NCBI GenBank assembly: GCA_025449735.1
Contig: JANWIV010000002.1
Location: forward strand, 124,001-188,000
Direction: 5' to 3'
Length of the DNA stretch: 64,000 bases
From: Candidatus Microgenomates bacterium
GTDB lineage: Bacteria > Patescibacteriota > Microgenomatia > UBA1406 > HO2-37-13b
Below the pieces are notes generated by a model that searched no databases, was not told the DNA's origin, and was given only the letters and a program-made list of their open reading frames with translations. This document shows positions 1 through 8,412 of the stretch, piece after piece (position 1 is the first letter of the stretch; the number at the start of each line of letters is the position of its first letter). The position numbers were made by a program, and so were the translations under genes.

Positions 1-8
1 TATTCTCC

Positions 9-37
9 TTGACAATTAGCAAAGGCTGCGATATACT
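9..37 (+). promoter_or_regulatory. sigma70-type promoter of lon
   Basis: TTGACA at 9-14, a 17-nt spacer and TATACT at 32-37. The lon ATG is at 49, so the transcript would have a leader of only about five bases and no room for a Shine-Dalgarno site. Confidence 0.8.
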
Positions 38-48
38 GCTAACTAAAT

Positions 49-2493
49 ATGAAAATAATTGCTGATTCCAGCTCAAATCGCTACCCTGTCGTCGCCCTTC
101 GCGATGGCATAATCTTTCCTTCAACTGAGAATATGCTTCTTTTTGGTCGCGAGAAAAGCGTTGAGGCAATCAATACGAGTCTCCGTGATAGCAACAAGAT
201 AGTTTTGGTCATGCAAAAGGATCATCTGCTTGATGACCCATCGACAAAAGATCTTCATTCAATTGGAGTGCTAGCCCAGATTCAGCGCATTTTTGATGGT
301 GAGCGAGGCGAAATATCAGCGCTAATCAAAGGTCTGCATCGTGTCAAAATCAATCGATATACCAAAGAAAACCCTTATCTTGAGGCCGAGATTGAACTTT
401 TGACAGAGATAATTCCTGAGACCGAAGAAGTGACCGCCCTGGTGCGCCATATCAATAGACAGCTTCGAGAGGCGATTAACCTAGGCAAAGGAATTGATGT
501 GGTTTTCTTGATGAATCTGATGAATAATAGCTCGCCAAGCCAGTTTTCAGAGCAAGTAAGTATGATTCTTGACGTCAAGCCGGCGGTCCGCCAGAATCTT
601 CTTGAGGAATTAAATCTTTTTGAAAGGTTGAAAAAGCAATCGGAGCTGATCTCAAAAGAAGTCAAGGTGCTTGAAATTGAAAAAAATATCAGTAATAAAA
701 CCCAACGCAAATTTGAAAAAGGGATGAAAGATGCTGTGCTACGGGAGAAATTAAAGACAATTGAAAGAGAGCTAGGTACAGAAAACAGCGAGGACAAAGA
801 AATTCATGAGCTAGAAAGCAAAATTAAAAAAGCCGGCATGTCTGAGGAAACGGAAAAGAAAATTCTTAAGGAGCTGAAAAGACTGGCGCAAATGAGTCCT
901 TATAATCCAGAAGCTTCATATCTTCGCACCTATATGGATCTCATCGTCGAGCTCCCATGGAGTAAGGTTAGCAAAAGTAACTATGATACCAAGCGGGCCG
1001 AAGCGATTCTTGATGAGGATCACTTTGGACTTAAAAAAGTCAAAGAAAGAATTTTGGAATATTTGGCAGTGATTAAGTTGAAGCATATGGCGGTTAAAGA
1101 AGGCATTGTCGACAAAAAATCAACTATTGCCAAGCACCCGACCATTCTTTGTTTTGTCGGGCCTCCAGGAGTCGGTAAGACTTCATTAGGACGCTCAATT
1201 GCTCGCGCATTAGGACGCAAATTTGTCAAAGTCTCACTCGGTGGTATTAGGGATGAAGCTGAGATAAGAGGTCATCGTAGGACCTATGTCGGCGCTTTAC
1301 CGGGTCGAATCATCCAAGGGATTCATCAGGTCGAGACCAAGAACCCAGTATTTATGCTTGATGAAATTGATAAAGTGGGCCATGATTATCGGGGTGATCC
1401 CTCATCGGCGCTTCTGGAAGCGCTTGATCCAGAGCAAAATCAGGCTTTCTCTGACCACTATTTGGAAGTGCCATTTGATTTGTCAGAGGTCATGTTTATC
1501 ACTACCGCCAATATTCTCGACACGATTCCATCTGCTCTTCGCGATCGACTGGAAATCATTCACTTCCCCGGATACACCGAGGATGAAAAATTCAAGATTG
1601 CCAAAAACTACCTAGTGAAAAAACAAAAAGAAGCCCATGGCTTAGGTAACAAAAAAGTCAGCATGACCGATGATGCCGTCAAACTAATCATTAGGCGCTA
1701 CACCAGAGAAGCGGGAGTTAGAGAGCTGGAGCGTCAAATTGCTGGCAACTTCAGAAAGATAGCCCGCGAAGTGGTTGAAGGCAAAATGAAGTCTAAAAAA
1801 ATAACTATCACCGATGTGCCAAAATACCTTGGCGCTTATAAATATTCAGCACAAATGATTGAGGAAAAAGATACCGTTGGCATTGTCAATGGACTGGCTT
1901 GGACACAAGCCGGTGGAGATATCTTGTTTATTGAAGTCGCCAAAATGCCCGGGAAGAATCGATTGACTCTCACCGGTCATCTGGGAGATGTGATGAAAGA
2001 ATCTTGCCAAGCGGCTTTGTCATATATTCGGGCACGCTGGAAGATATTTAAGCTTAATGAAAACTTTTTTGAAAGCCAGGAGGTCCATGTCCATGTGCCT
2101 GAAGGTGCCGTGCCAAAAGATGGTCCAAGCGCTGGCATTGCGATCACTACCGCTATGGTGTCTGCCTTAACTGGCATTCCAATTGATCGAACCGTGGCGA
2201 TGACTGGAGAGATAACTCTTCGCGGTCGAGTGCTTGAAATTGGTGGCGTCAAAGAAAAGGTCATTGCGGCTCATCGAGCTGGAATTAAGACGGTAATATT
2301 GCCAAAAGACAATAAAAAAGATTTGGAAGACATTCCTCAATATGTCTTATCTGACTTGAAATTTGTCTTTGTGGAGCATATGGATGAGGTCTTGAGAAAA
2401 GCGCTCATCTTCCCGAAAGCGCGATATGATTATGCCTATGCGCAGAAATTTATTGCCGCTCAAGAGACTCCGGGGAAATCGATCAAGAACTAA
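49..2493 (+). CDS. lon: ATP-dependent Lon protease
   Basis: Cytoplasmic AAA+ serine protease that degrades misfolded and regulatory proteins. The 814 residues match the usual family length. Visible parts, in order: an N-terminal substrate-binding domain with the typical opening PVVALRD, a coiled-coil region around residues 190-280, an AAA+ module with Walker A GPPGVGKT at 371-378 and Walker B FMLDEID, and a C-terminal protease domain. The catalytic Ser is S694 in PKDGPSAG, and the Lys is probably K737 in GGVKEK, with the 43-residue spacing known for E. coli Lon. The start at 49 is fixed by the strong promoter just upstream. It is monocistronic and convergent with the next gene, with only four bases between them. 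Confidence 0.97.
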   Translation: MKIIADSSSNRYPVVALRDGIIFPSTENMLLFGREKSVEAINTSLRDSNKIVLVMQKDHLLDDPSTKDLHSIGVLAQIQRIFDGERGEISALIKGLHRVKINRYTKENPYLEAEIELLTEIIPETEEVTALVRHINRQLREAINLGKGIDVVFLMNLMNNSSPSQFSEQVSMILDVKPAVRQNLLEELNLFERLKKQSELISKEVKVLEIEKNISNKTQRKFEKGMKDAVLREKLKTIERELGTENSEDKEIHELESKIKKAGMSEETEKKILKELKRLAQMSPYNPEASYLRTYMDLIVELPWSKVSKSNYDTKRAEAILDEDHFGLKKVKERILEYLAVIKLKHMAVKEGIVDKKSTIAKHPTILCFVGPPGVGKTSLGRSIARALGRKFVKVSLGGIRDEAEIRGHRRTYVGALPGRIIQGIHQVETKNPVFMLDEIDKVGHDYRGDPSSALLEALDPEQNQAFSDHYLEVPFDLSEVMFITTANILDTIPSALRDRLEIIHFPGYTEDEKFKIAKNYLVKKQKEAHGLGNKKVSMTDDAVKLIIRRYTREAGVRELERQIAGNFRKIAREVVEGKMKSKKITITDVPKYLGAYKYSAQMIEEKDTVGIVNGLAWTQAGGDILFIEVAKMPGKNRLTLTGHLGDVMKESCQAALSYIRARWKIFKLNENFFESQEVHVHVPEGAVPKDGPSAGIAITTAMVSALTGIPIDRTVAMTGEITLRGRVLEIGGVKEKVIAAHRAGIKTVILPKDNKKDLEDIPQYVLSDLKFVFVEHMDEVLRKALIFPKARYDYAYAQKFIAAQETPGKSIKN

Positions 2494-2497
2494 ACTG

Positions 2498-3478
2498 CTA
2501 TAGTACGGCACGCTCTACCTCTTTTGATTCTTTGATAATTTTAATAAGTCCGGCTTTTTTCAGTATTTTGAAAATCGGAATTGTCAGCATCATTTCAATT
2601 CCCTGGACGATGAACATAAATGGTTGTAGTAGCAGGATTGTCAGCAATGCAACGATAAATGGAGCAAATAGCGCATATTTATTTATTTCTCGATTTATTG
2701 CATCAGCAATATCTGGCAGCATCGCAGCAACCATTGGACTTAGATCAACACCGCCATTTTCATAAACAATAGTTTTCTCAACGGGAATGGTACTGGGGTC
2801 AATACCATAAATGGTGCCATTTTGGCTCGCCATCGATTTTAAAGTCTCAACGATGACATAATCGGCGATTTTTTCGCGATTCTCTGGTGTTAATTGGTCT
2901 TTGTCAACAGTAGCAAATTGTTTTTGCAAGCTACTTGAGAATTGTTGATTGAATGTAGTAATAAAAGGCTTGCTGATAATGCCAACCATACCTGGGGTAA
3001 TCAAATTGTTTTCAGAAAGCCGGTCTTGGGTTTGAGCAAAGTTTAAAGCGGCAAACATAATGACCAGTACCATCAGGCTTTTTTTCAATACCGGGCCAAC
3101 GATCTCGCTCGGGTTAAATCGGACAAACATGGCGGCTCTTTTACTACTCGATTGAAAAACATATATCAGAAAAAGAAAAAAAGTGGATGATAATCCTAAA
3201 GACAAAACAAAATTTAGATTAACCAAAAAAAATGTAAAGCCAAAAAAAACACTGGATAGGCCAAAAATACTGACATAATGCTCTCTGCCGGAAAAATCAA
3301 GCAGGATGACACAGATCAAGGTGAGATAGGTAAATAAAACAGCAGCTATCAAAAGAGTCAGATTTAGGCCATGATCACCTCCGAGGAATCCAAAAAAATC
3401 AAGCGCACCTAAGGCACCACCGAGTAGAATCGAAGAAAAGCAAAGCAAACCCGCAAGAAAAATTTTTTTCGAGGTCAT
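2498..3478 (-). CDS. polytopic membrane protein of unknown function
   Basis: I do not recognise this 326-residue protein. By eye it has an N-terminal block of four hydrophobic segments (about residues 7-29, 39-61, 69-86 and 90-108), another at about 133-150, then a roughly 120-residue polar region predicted to lie outside the membrane (rich in Q, S and T, with ENREKIADYVIVETLKS), and a last membrane segment at about 270-300 before a basic tail. That layout suggests a membrane-anchored extracytoplasmic domain. A TACAAT box lies six bases before the ATG. The gene ends four bases from the lon stop. No enzymatic motif is visible. Confidence 0.7.
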   Translation of the reverse strand: MTSKKIFLAGLLCFSSILLGGALGALDFFGFLGGDHGLNLTLLIAAVLFTYLTLICVILLDFSGREHYVSIFGLSSVFFGFTFFLVNLNFVLSLGLSSTFFLFLIYVFQSSSKRAAMFVRFNPSEIVGPVLKKSLMVLVIMFAALNFAQTQDRLSENNLITPGMVGIISKPFITTFNQQFSSSLQKQFATVDKDQLTPENREKIADYVIVETLKSMASQNGTIYGIDPSTIPVEKTIVYENGGVDLSPMVAAMLPDIADAINREINKYALFAPFIVALLTILLLQPFMFIVQGIEMMLTIPIFKILKKAGLIKIIKESKEVERAVL

Positions 3479-3484
3479 GATTTG

Positions 3485-3490
3485 ATTGTA
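3485..3490 (-). promoter_or_regulatory. -10 box six bases before a start codon
   Basis: TACAAT on the minus strand, separated by six bases from the ATG at 3478. It belongs to the leaderless-promoter pattern seen through the window. Confidence 0.5.
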
Positions 3491-3615
3491 GCAGAATCAG
3501 AAATATTAACCAAATAATTAAATAAATCGATAATACCGTGAGTTTAAGTACAAATAACCTTGGGACTGCTTACTTATGCTTGAGTTGGGTCATCATATAA
3601 CCCAATTTGAACATC

Positions 3616-3643
3616 TTGACAAAATGTAAGTGGAGTGTAAAAT
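3616..3643 (+). promoter_or_regulatory. sigma70-type promoter
   Basis: TTGACA at 3616-3621, a 16-nt spacer and TAAAAT at 3638-3643. The ATG follows at 3655, giving an expected leader of about five bases. Confidence 0.7.
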
Positions 3644-3654
3644 AGCGGTAATTT

Positions 3655-4311
3655 ATGAATCAAGTGGAAATTGCGCTAATCCCAAACGAAATCACGGGGG
3701 AAATAAGTCATATAAAAAGTATAGCAGGTACGCCATATACAGAGCTGATGAAAAGAATGGACAATTTAGTGGCTGATGCACGAGAAGCTAAGCGACGTTG
3801 TGATGAACTTGTAGAAAGATTGCCATTCATTGCTGACTTGGATCACGATTCTGTAGCAGTACACTTTCATGAGAATGGATCCATGCAAAATTATTTTTGT
3901 GCCCTTGTTGCTACAACAGCAGATGGCGAGGACAACAAACAAATACATATTGTTAAGTTTAGTCCAAGCAGCACTATTTTAGAGTTGCCCGCTCGTCTAT
4001 CCGTAGGCAAGCTTCGAGATATATCAAAATTTGGTGATAATTCTGACTTGCCCCATGGTGGGGATCAGTTCGACCCACCAGACGTATCTGATTTCAATAA
4101 TGCTGTGTTTAATGTGGAACGGGGCAGAGAAAATACATCAAAAAGATGGGACTTAGTAGATGATCCTATCGAGAAATGCAGAATAGCAGGGTTGGCCATG
4201 TATGGATCTGTACATCAAATGATGCATCCTGATCCTATTGGATATCTTAAACTAGGCCCAATGAATTATCCGGACGAAATGATTCCGCTTGTAGCTTCCT
4301 TAAAGGGGTAA
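3655..4311 (+). CDS. orphan soluble protein
   Basis: Unrecognised protein of 218 residues without a signal peptide or membrane segment. It is acidic and has a short helical, charged stretch at about 30-55 (LVADAREAKRRCDELVERL), then a region that looks like a mixed alpha/beta fold. It has its own good promoter and stands alone between two minus-strand genes, so it is transcribed separately. Codon use and a clean reading frame support it as real. No function can be assigned. Confidence 0.65.
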   Translation: MNQVEIALIPNEITGEISHIKSIAGTPYTELMKRMDNLVADAREAKRRCDELVERLPFIADLDHDSVAVHFHENGSMQNYFCALVATTADGEDNKQIHIVKFSPSSTILELPARLSVGKLRDISKFGDNSDLPHGGDQFDPPDVSDFNNAVFNVERGRENTSKRWDLVDDPIEKCRIAGLAMYGSVHQMMHPDPIGYLKLGPMNYPDEMIPLVASLKG

Positions 4312-4356
4312 TTTTCGAGCTTATCAAAGGGTGACCGTGATGCAGCTCTACTCGAA

Positions 4357-4725
4357 CTAAGTATATTGAGCAATCTGAATAACATTATTGTCAGGATCGT
4401 TAAAATAGAAATCTATTCCCCAACTATGATCCGACATTTCCTCGATAATAGTGATATTCTGTGATTTTATCCAAGCTAGCGATTCGTGAATATCTTTTGA
4501 CTCAAATCCGATAAAGATAGGCGAATTTGTTGGATCTTTAACTGAAGTTGATAGAGTAATAGTGTCGGTTGAAAAAAGCTCAAGCTTCATATTTGTAGTT
4601 TGAAAAGCGACCCAACCAGGTTTTGAATGCTTTATCTCAAGCTTCATAACTTTGTTATAGAATCTGAGCATCTCATCAAAGTTAGTTGTATTAATGCCAA
4701 GAAAGTTGAGTTTAAAATCTGACAT
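4357..4725 (-). CDS. glyoxalase/VOC-fold protein
   Basis: The 122 residues fit a single vicinal-oxygen-chelate domain: an opening LNFLGINTTNFDEMLRFYNK, a middle strand MKLELFST, a second half with SPIFIGFES, and the ending HSWGIDFYFNDPDNNVIQI, which is the usual GxxxxFxDPxGNxxxL signature. VOC proteins bind a metal and act as lyases, dioxygenases or antibiotic-binding proteins; the substrate here cannot be told. The expected metal-binding Glu near the C-terminus is replaced by the Q of VIQIAQY, so catalysis is uncertain. An extended -10 (TGCTAAAAT) lies six bases before the ATG. Confidence 0.85.
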   Translation of the reverse strand: MSDFKLNFLGINTTNFDEMLRFYNKVMKLEIKHSKPGWVAFQTTNMKLELFSTDTITLSTSVKDPTNSPIFIGFESKDIHESLAWIKSQNITIIEEMSDHSWGIDFYFNDPDNNVIQIAQYT

Positions 4726-4731
4726 GATGCA

Positions 4732-4737
4732 ATTTTA
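4732..4737 (-). promoter_or_regulatory. extended -10 promoter of the VOC gene
   Basis: Minus-strand TAAAAT preceded by TGC, which makes an extended -10. Its last base is six bases before the ATG at 4725. Confidence 0.5.
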
Positions 4738-4779
4738 GCACAAGTGGGATGATATAAATGCTCCAAAGAATATGTGAGA

Positions 4780-4837
4780 TACCGTAGGTGCGAACCTAAT
4801 TCACCCCGGGGGTTATTTGAGTACGTAACTCACGGTA
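4780..4837. repeat. CCCCGGGGG-centred palindromic element, copy 1
   Basis: A 58-bp intergenic element bounded by taccgt (4780-4785) and acggta (4832-4837), with the core caccccgggggt in between. It is clearly related to the element at 47443-47502: both share the core, a following ttga-tacg block and the ending acggta. It lies between two minus-strand genes. Confidence 0.7.
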
Positions 4838-4862
4838 AATGCAAATAAACCCGCTCAAAACA

Positions 4863-5348
4863 TTATAAGCCAGTAACCTTGATAATTCCCAATAAGGCTT
4901 CAAGCCTCTTGTCTTTTTCAATAAAATAATATGCAGGGTGAGAATTTGCGCCCAGGCCAGGTACAGGCCCAAGTTTAAGCATATCGTAGATCGCAAAAGT
5001 GGCAAATGGAGAATCTCCCATTGTAAGCCTTAGATAATGAACTAAATCGTATTCGTCACTGTCTATAATTTCAAACTTTCCCGCATGCTGAGTTTTTTGT
5101 ACGATGCAACAGTAGATAAAATTATTTTGCAACTCTGTTTGTCGATGATATGTCCCTGTTGAAGTGAGCAGAGGGAGTAAATTTGGTGAAAAGGCGCTAT
5201 AACCAAACTTTGTCCCAAATAAATTAAGCTTTTTTAGACGGCGTCTCAAAATATCCTGTTCGGTTGTTACATAACCATCGGCCTCGATTGTATCAATTTC
5301 GTCAAGAATATAACTTGAACTTGGTCTCTCTTTAGATGCGTTACTCAT
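4863..5348 (-). CDS. orphan protein
   Basis: Unrecognised 161-residue protein with no membrane segment or signal peptide. The first 25 residues look disordered (SNASKERPSSSYILDEIDTI), followed by a mixed helical and strand region and an aromatic-rich C-terminal half. It begins 25 bases downstream of tRNA-Glu on the same strand. No clear -10 box lies at leaderless distance, so it may be read through from the tRNA promoter. An overlapping minus-strand frame at 4796-5005 is a shadow. Confidence 0.6.
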   Translation of the reverse strand: MSNASKERPSSSYILDEIDTIEADGYVTTEQDILRRRLKKLNLFGTKFGYSAFSPNLLPLLTSTGTYHRQTELQNNFIYCCIVQKTQHAGKFEIIDSDEYDLVHYLRLTMGDSPFATFAIYDMLKLGPVPGLGANSHPAYYFIEKDKRLEALLGIIKVTGL

Positions 5349-5373
5349 GGTGCTTGATTACTCTTTTAAAGAG

Positions 5374-5447
5374 TGACCCCGACGGGATTTGAACCCGTGA
5401 TTTCCAGGATGAGAACCTGGCGTCCTAGGCCGCTAGACGACGGGGCC
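5374..5447 (-). tRNA. tRNA-Glu (CTC)
   Basis: A full cloverleaf can be drawn on the minus strand. The acceptor arm is GGCCCCG paired with CGGGGTC plus discriminator A. The anticodon stem CCAGG/CCTGG encloses loop TTCTCAT, giving anticodon CTC. The T-arm holds GGTTCAAATCC. No CCA is encoded. The first twelve bases recur just upstream at 5494-5505. Confidence 0.95.
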
Positions 5448-5505
5448 GAGTCAAACTCGGCTAGGCTTGCTCACCGTCAGTCAAGTTTGACTTGACGACG
5501 GGTCC
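5446..5505. repeat. palindromic element abutting the 5' end of tRNA-Glu
   Basis: Contains two small inverted repeats (ccgagt..actcgg at 5446-5460 and tcaagtttgacttga at 5481-5495). It ends with gacgacgggtcc (5494-5505), which repeats the tRNA end gacgacggggcc (5436-5447) with one mismatch. Its left half resembles 33509-33553. Confidence 0.6.
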
Positions 5506-5625
5506 ACACATAATATTTTATCATAGATAAGGCAAGATCTCTCCTCGGCTTGCAATTTGTAAATTTATGGTTTATCATATCCTGACACATAAGATCCGGT
5601 GTCGTTTTTTTTCTATCTAAATAAT

Positions 5626-6087
5626 ATGCAACAAGCCAACAATATCACCAAAGAAGGTCTTGAGAAACTCCAGTTGGAGCTCAAGAAATTGCGTGAGGTC
5701 GATCGACCCAAGGCAGTGGAGCGCCTCTCAACCGCTCGCTCGATGGGAGACCTTTCTGAAAATAGTGAATACACTGCCGCTAAAGAAGAGTTGGGTTTTC
5801 TTGATAGTCGACTGGTCGAGATTGAGGAGAAACTGCGCAATGTCAAAGTCATAACCTCAAATGGCAAGCATGATTCGGTGGGTATTGGCAATAGCGTGAC
5901 TGTGAGGATCGACAACCAAGAGCAAACCTATACCCTCGTTGGCGATCTTGAGGCTGATATTAATGAAGGAAAAATTTCAGAAAAATCCCCCATTGGCCGC
6001 GCTCTCATGGGAAAGCGCACTGGAGAATCGGTGACGGTTGAGGTGCCAGCAGGGAGCGTAGAATATAAGATTGTTGAGATAAAGTAG
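5626..6087 (+). CDS. greA: transcription elongation factor GreA
   Basis: Rescues backtracked RNA polymerase by inserting its coiled coil into the secondary channel and stimulating transcript cleavage. The ATG at 5626 gives 153 residues; an upstream GTG at 5599 would add a poorly conserved MSFFFYLNN extension. The N-terminal coiled coil ends in the acidic tip motif GDLSENSEY (known to hold the catalytic Asp and Glu). The C-terminal FKBP-like domain carries SPIGRALMGKRTGESV, the family signature. It stands alone between the tRNA-Glu region and lysS. Confidence 0.96.
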   Translation: MQQANNITKEGLEKLQLELKKLREVDRPKAVERLSTARSMGDLSENSEYTAAKEELGFLDSRLVEIEEKLRNVKVITSNGKHDSVGIGNSVTVRIDNQEQTYTLVGDLEADINEGKISEKSPIGRALMGKRTGESVTVEVPAGSVEYKIVEIK

Positions 6088-6205
6088 GAATCTTATAGAA
6101 GATAGAAATAAGAAATTAGATGTTAGACGATGAAGTTGGAAGTTTGATCTGACGGGCTTCACACAAATCGATCCAATTTCTTTCCTCAAGCCTCCAATTT
6201 CCTTC
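6088..6205. repeat. AT-rich low-complexity spacer
   Basis: The greA-lysS gap holds short A/G-rich words (gaagatagaaataagaaa, gaagttggaagttt) and then their near-complements (ccaatttctttcctc, cctccaatttccttc), so the two halves can loosely fold back on each other. It resembles the other AT-rich spacers of the window. Confidence 0.4.
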
Positions 6206-6215
6206 AATTAATAGG

Positions 6216-6221
6216 TATAAT
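6216..6221 (+). promoter_or_regulatory. -10 box seven bases before lysS
   Basis: Consensus TATAAT whose last base is seven bases before the ATG at 6229. No -35 consensus is seen 17 bases upstream. Confidence 0.55.
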
Positions 6222-6228
6222 TGACTTC

Positions 6229-7794
6229 ATGTATTGGGCAGATAAATTAATCCAAAATTTGGATAAAAACAAAACACATCGAGTTGACGATGGTTCAACA
6301 CCGTCTGGTCATTATCACGTAGGGTCGCTTCGAGCGGTATTGACGCATGGACTGGCATATGAGGCAATGAATCATGCTAATTTTAAGGTTGATTTCACTT
6401 ATTTCTTCAATGATATGGATCCGATGGATGGTCTACCGGTCTATCTAGACAAAAAAATATATGAGGAGCATATGGGTAAGCCACTTTATAAAATTCCGGC
6501 TCCGGATGGCAAGTCAGCTAGTTTTGCCAAGCAATATGCCAGTGAATATATCGACTCTTTCAATAAAATGGGTTTTCGTCCAGAAATTTTTTGGTCGTCT
6601 GAACTATATGAGTCTGGGAGCATGAATGACAATGTGAGGACAATGCTTGATAATGCGCCTGAAATTAGGAAAATATATTTAGAAGTCGCCAAGCAAAGTA
6701 AACCAGATAATTGGTACCCATTGCAAGTCATTTGCCCAAATTGCCAAAAAATCGGCACCACTATCGTCACCGATTGGGATTCTCATGAAGTGACCTATGA
6801 ATGTAAGCCTGATTTGGTTGAATGGGCGCGCGGTTGTGGTCATCAAGGCAAAATCTCACCATTTGATGGGCGGGCAAAACTTATGTGGAAGGTAGATTGG
6901 GCGGCTATGTGGGCTAGGCTCGGCGTCACTGTTGAGGGAGCAGGGAAAGATCATATGACCGCTGGTGGTAGTCATGAAATTGCTTCTGAAATAGCCAGGC
7001 GAGTGCTCAAAATAACGGTGCCGTTTTCATTTATGAATGAGTTTTTCCTAATTGGAGGGGCGAAGATGTCTTCATCTAAGGGCAAGGGTTTTCGCGCTAC
7101 CGACCTTTTGACTATTTTGCCGCCAGCAGTCGCAAAATTTCTTTTTGTTCGGACGCCATATCGCACTGCGCTTAATTTTGATCCGAGCCGCCCTGAGACT
7201 ATTCCTGATCTTTTTGATGATTACGACAGGCATGCGGCAGCTTGGTTTGAAAATGGTGATAAAACACCCCTTGGGCGTATTTATCAAGCATCGCAGCTTG
7301 GGGATACGAGCACGGAAAAATTATTTTTACCCCGTTTTCGAGTGGTGGCAAAGCTCATCCAAATGCCTGGAGTGGACTTGGAAAAATATTTTAGCGATGA
7401 AAAAAAGTCACCTTTGAATGAGAAGGAAAAAGAAATTCTTGCCGAAAGAGTGAGATATTCCAAGATTTGGATGAAGGAATTTGCTTCTTCCGAGGAGCGT
7501 GTAGAAATAAAAGATAAATTACCTGAATCAGCCAAAAAATTGTCTGAAGATCAGAAAACCTTTCTAAAAGATTTACATCAATTGCTGACAACTAAGGAAT
7601 TTGCCGATGGCGAAGCATTGCAAACAGAAATATTTGAACTGGCGAAGATAAATCCGGCCGGTCCCAAAGGTTGTTTTGTCTCCATTTATACGATTTTTAT
7701 TGACAAAACCTATGGCCCCAAAGCGGGGTGGTTTATGCTCGATTTGTTAAAAAAGGACAAGGAGTTTGTTTTGAAAAGACTTACTCAACTATGA
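6229..7794 (+). CDS. lysS: lysyl-tRNA synthetase, class I
   Basis: Charges tRNA-Lys. It belongs to the class I (Rossmann-fold) LysRS family, common in archaea and found in scattered bacteria, not to the usual bacterial class II type. It carries a HIGH-type motif GHYHVGS at residues 27-33, a zinc-ribbon-like pair CPNC at 169-172 followed by GCGHQG, and KMSSSKGKG starting at 279. Its 521 residues agree with the family. The C-terminal helical anticodon-binding part runs from about residue 340. A TATAAT box sits seven bases before the ATG, and the stop overlaps the start of the next gene (ATGA). Confidence 0.95.
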   Translation: MYWADKLIQNLDKNKTHRVDDGSTPSGHYHVGSLRAVLTHGLAYEAMNHANFKVDFTYFFNDMDPMDGLPVYLDKKIYEEHMGKPLYKIPAPDGKSASFAKQYASEYIDSFNKMGFRPEIFWSSELYESGSMNDNVRTMLDNAPEIRKIYLEVAKQSKPDNWYPLQVICPNCQKIGTTIVTDWDSHEVTYECKPDLVEWARGCGHQGKISPFDGRAKLMWKVDWAAMWARLGVTVEGAGKDHMTAGGSHEIASEIARRVLKITVPFSFMNEFFLIGGAKMSSSKGKGFRATDLLTILPPAVAKFLFVRTPYRTALNFDPSRPETIPDLFDDYDRHAAAWFENGDKTPLGRIYQASQLGDTSTEKLFLPRFRVVAKLIQMPGVDLEKYFSDEKKSPLNEKEKEILAERVRYSKIWMKEFASSEERVEIKDKLPESAKKLSEDQKTFLKDLHQLLTTKEFADGEALQTEIFELAKINPAGPKGCFVSIYTIFIDKTYGPKAGWFMLDLLKKDKEFVLKRLTQL

Positions 7795-8405
7795 AGCTTT
7801 TGATAGGAAGTCAAAACAAGGCCAAACAAGATGAGCATAAAAAAATTCTGCTTAAATTGGCCAAAAAATATAAAATCTCTCTTCAGGTAGTTTTCCCTCA
7901 GGATTTAGGGATCACCGATGAGCCAGAAGAAACCGGATCAACAATTGAAGAAAATGCTTTGATTAAAGCAAAATATTATTTTGAGAAATCGGGCTTACCT
8001 ACAATTGCCGATGATGGTTCATTTGAGATAGATGCTTTGGGAGGGCTTCCTGGGGTGCAGGCCAAATATTGGTCAGGACCGACGCTTGATGACAGCAAAA
8101 TAATTGCAAAAACGATTCTTGAACTAGCTCGCTTTAAAACAAAAAAAGAGCGCACTGCCAGGTTGAAGATTTGCCTTATCTATTATGATGGCAAGTCTAC
8201 AATCTCTGAGATAGAATCAATCGAAGGGCATATCGCTTTCAAACCCTCCAAAAAGCAGATACTCGGCTTTCCTTATCGTGCGCTACTGATTGTTGACCAT
8301 GTTGAAAAATATTATGATGAGTTGACAACGAGTGAGCATGAGCGATTTAACCACCGGGAAAAAGCCCTCAAGAAACTAATCAGGAAAATGCCTCTTGCTG
8401 TATAA
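7791..8405 (+). CDS. non-canonical purine NTP pyrophosphatase (RdgB/HAM1-like)
   Basis: Likely hydrolyses XTP, dITP and similar damaged nucleotides to monophosphates, keeping them out of DNA and RNA. From the ATG at 7791 it has 204 residues and opens with MKLLIGSQNKAK, the family nucleotide-binding start. Then come TGSTIEENALIKAKYY, ADDGSFEIDALGGLPGVQA and a degenerate GFPYRALLIVD. The usual DDSGL reads DDGSF here and the usual GFGYDP is GFPYRA, so it is a divergent member. The start overlaps the lysS stop by four bases, which suggests translational coupling; a longer in-frame start at 7728 lies inside lysS and is rejected. Confidence 0.82.
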   Translation: MKLLIGSQNKAKQDEHKKILLKLAKKYKISLQVVFPQDLGITDEPEETGSTIEENALIKAKYYFEKSGLPTIADDGSFEIDALGGLPGVQAKYWSGPTLDDSKIIAKTILELARFKTKKERTARLKICLIYYDGKSTISEIESIEGHIAFKPSKKQILGFPYRALLIVDHVEKYYDELTTSEHERFNHREKALKKLIRKMPLAV

Positions 8406-8406
8406 T
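8401..8406 (+). promoter_or_regulatory. -10 box six bases before serS
   Basis: TATAAT spanning the stop codon of the RdgB-like gene; the serS ATG follows after six bases at 8413. Confidence 0.5.
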
Positions 8407-8412
8407 AAATAT

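Noticed and set aside
4796-5005. Minus-strand 69-codon frame next to the orphan at 4863
   Set aside because: It overlaps the longer gene on the same strand and runs into the palindromic element; no start signal.
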